64,000 nucleotides of DNA from Acidovorax sp. 106 (GTDB lineage Bacteria > Pseudomonadota > Gammaproteobacteria > Burkholderiales > Burkholderiaceae_C): positions 566,501 to 630,500 of the forward strand of contig NZ_RCCC01000001.1 of the NCBI RefSeq assembly GCF_003663825.1. Direction: 5' to 3'. This document shows, piece after piece, positions 62,613 through 64,000 of this stretch. The notes under the pieces were generated by a model. It was given only the letters and a program-made list of their open reading frames with translations. It was not told the origin of the DNA and did not search any database. Both the position numbers and the translations under genes were made by a program. Numbering within the stretch: position 1 is the stretch's first letter; every line of letters starts with the position of its first letter.

Positions 62613-63125
62613 TCAACGGTATTTGGCATCTGCTGCCTTGGCCGCAGCGATTTCGCCTTCGTACCGGTCGCCCACAGCCAGGAGCATGTCCTTCGTGAAA
62701 TACAGGTCACCACGCTTCTCACCGTGGTATTCAAAGATATGTGTTTCCACAATCGAATCGACCGGGCAGCTCTCTTCGCAAAAGCCGCAGAAGATGCACT
62801 TGGTCAAATCGATGTCGTAACGGGTGGTGCGACGCGAGCCGTCGTCACGCACATCAGATTCGATGGTGATCGCCATCGCAGGGCACACGGCCTCACAAAG
62901 CTTGCAGGCAATGCAACGCTCCTCGCCATTGTCATAACGGCGCAGGGCATGCAAGCCCCGGAAGCGGGGAGACAGCGGAGTTTTCTCTTCTGGGAACTGC
63001 ACGGTCACCTTGCGGCGAAAGGCATAGCGCCCAGTCAGGGCCATACCCTTGAGCAGCTCCACCAGCATGAAGCTCTTGAAAAAGTCTTTGAACGAAAAAG
63101 GCGCAGCAGCAGCAACAGCAGTCAT
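62613..63125 (-). CDS. nuoI: NADH-quinone oxidoreductase subunit I
   Basis: The 170-residue peripheral-arm subunit carries two 4Fe-4S clusters (N6a and N6b) near the quinone site. The motifs [12 protein letters not shown] near residue 72 and [12 protein letters not shown] near 111 are complete. The N-terminal amphipathic part ([14 protein letters not shown]) would lie along the membrane, as expected for this family. nuoH ends 12 bases upstream, and nuoJ begins 50 bases downstream. Confidence 0.98.
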   Translation of the reverse strand: MTAVAAAAPFSFKDFFKSFMLVELLKGMALTGRYAFRRKVTVQFPEEKTPLSPRFRGLHALRRYDNGEERCIACKLCEAVCPAMAITIESDVRDDGSRRTTRYDIDLTKCIFCGFCEESCPVDSIVETHIFEYHGEKRGDLYFTKDMLLAVGDRYEGEIAAAKAADAKYR

Positions 63126-63137
63126 TCGTGTCCCCGC

Positions 63138-64000
63138 TTATTTCCAGATATTCCAAGGCGAGAGCAACCACCCGCCGACGATCACCAAACACACCAACGT
63201 GACTGGGATAAAAATCTTCCAACCCAAACGCATGATCTGGTCATAGCGAAAGCGCGGGAACGTGGCACGAATCCAAATGAACATGGACACCACCAAGAAT
63301 GTCTTGGCAGCCAACCAGATCCAACCGGGAACGAAGGACAAGATATCCAGAGGCGGCAACCAGCCCCCCAGGAACATCAGTACAGCAAGGATCGACACCA
63401 ACCACATGCTGGCGTACTCAGCCAGGAAGAAGATCGCGAAGCCCATGCCCGAATACTCAACCATGTGACCGGCCACGATTTCGGCTTCGCCTTCCACCAC
63501 GTCAAAAGGGTGACGGTTGGTTTCAGCAACGCCAGAGATCAAGTACACCAAGAAAATTGGCAACAGGGGCAACCAGTTCCATGACAAGAAGGTCAGGCCC
63601 TTGTCTGCAGCCATGCCCTTGGCTTGCGACATGACGATCTCAGTCAGGTTCATGCTCCCGGACACCATGATGACCACGAGGAAACAGAACCCCATCGCGA
63701 TTTCATAACTCACCATTTGGGCCGAGGCGCGAAGAGCTCCCAGGAAGGCATACTTGGAGTTCGATGCCCAGCCGGCAATGATCACGCCATACACCTCGAT
63801 GGAGGTAATGGCCATCACCAACAGCAAGCCTGCATTGACATTAGCCAGGGCAACATCCGGACCGAAGGGGATCGCGACCCATGCAGCCAGAGCGGGCATG
63901 ATCGCCATGATCGGCCCGAGCACAAACAGCCCCTTGCTTGCGGCGGTGGGCTGGATGATTTCTTTGGTGAGCAACTTCAAGGCGTCTGCAATAGGCTGCA
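63138..64000 (-). CDS. nuoH: NADH-quinone oxidoreductase subunit H (partial, N-terminus outside window)
   Basis: NuoH anchors the peripheral arm and forms the quinone-entry channel of complex I. The frame is open to the window edge; the last visible codons there read [14 protein letters not shown], a segment that in full-length NuoH (about 350 residues) lies some 60-70 residues from the start. The TTG at 63980 is therefore not the start. Other markers are [21 protein letters not shown], the loop lining the quinone cavity, and the C-terminal [15 protein letters not shown]. The rest of the operon (nuoA-G) should lie beyond the edge. Confidence 0.97.
   Translation of the reverse strand, partial: QPIADALKLLTKEIIQPTAASKGLFVLGPIMAIMPALAAWVAIPFGPDVALANVNAGLLLVMAITSIEVYGVIIAGWASNSKYAFLGALRASAQMVSYEIAMGFCFLVVIMVSGSMNLTEIVMSQAKGMAADKGLTFLSWNWLPLLPIFLVYLISGVAETNRHPFDVVEGEAEIVAGHMVEYSGMGFAIFFLAEYASMWLVSILAVLMFLGGWLPPLDILSFVPGWIWLAAKTFLVVSMFIWIRATFPRFRYDQIMRLGWKIFIPVTLVCLVIVGGWLLSPWNIWK

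Overview
The window is a high-GC chromosomal segment that looks like a member of the Comamonadaceae (Burkholderiales, Betaproteobacteria; Acidovorax-like). The reasons are the pyrG-kdsA-DUF1330-eno-ftsB order, a nuo operon followed by the small DUF2818 and DUF1178 genes, several orphan Bug-type (TctC) solute receptors, and many copies of a short AGCGCT palindrome that I associate with this family. Nearly all of it is ordinary housekeeping DNA. The exception is one AT-rich gene at 49016-50734. No rRNA, tRNA, CRISPR array, insertion sequence or prophage was seen.

Layout. 1-6.8 kb: end of a methyltransferase gene, dapA, bamC, a metallo-beta-lactamase-fold hydrolase, a small lipoprotein, roxA with an unknown partner, a SlyD-like isomerase and a glycine-zipper lipoprotein. 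7-17 kb: dut and coaBC face away from pyrG-kdsA-DUF1330-eno-ftsB; then a CZB-domain protein, hslO, a gamma-carbonic-anhydrase-like protein and a DUF455 ferritin-like protein. 17-27 kb: a tandem pair of EAL-like/HDOD regulators, two Bug receptors around xerD, a translationally coupled transcarbamylase and TauE-type permease with a divergent LysR regulator, and an AEC transporter. 27-34 kb: queG divergent from tsaE-amiC, then a glycine-zipper lipoprotein, a DedA protein and mutL. 34-45 kb: a Bug receptor and M20 amidohydrolase with a LysR regulator, glycerophosphodiesterase, gdhA, pilU, a lipase-like lipoprotein, a Bcr/CflA pump and miaA. 45-53 kb: a LolD-like ATPase and FtsX-like permease, the AT-rich AIPR-family gene, a Cds1-like cysteine desulfhydrase and an AttH/CrtC-like lipocalin. 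53-64 kb: a chemoreceptor, then DUF1178, DUF2818 and nuoN-M-L-K-J-I-H on the minus strand, with nuoH cut by the window edge.

The strongest unexplained signals are these. (1) A dispersed palindromic repeat family has nine copies here. Six lie inside genes without breaking the frame (coaBC, DUF455, mutL, miaA, and twice in one ABC permease), and four of those encode a related peptide, QAQ-x-A-(T/I)-x-x-(I/E). (2) A second dispersed palindrome family piles up between the ABC ATPase and permease genes. (3) An aspartate-transcarbamylase-like enzyme has a hexanucleotide expansion in its carbamoyl-phosphate loop, an HCLP instead of HPLP motif and no obvious Lys84. (4) A solitary AT-rich AIPR-family (putative phage-defence) gene sits between an ABC exporter and the lipocalin gene that usually accompanies it.
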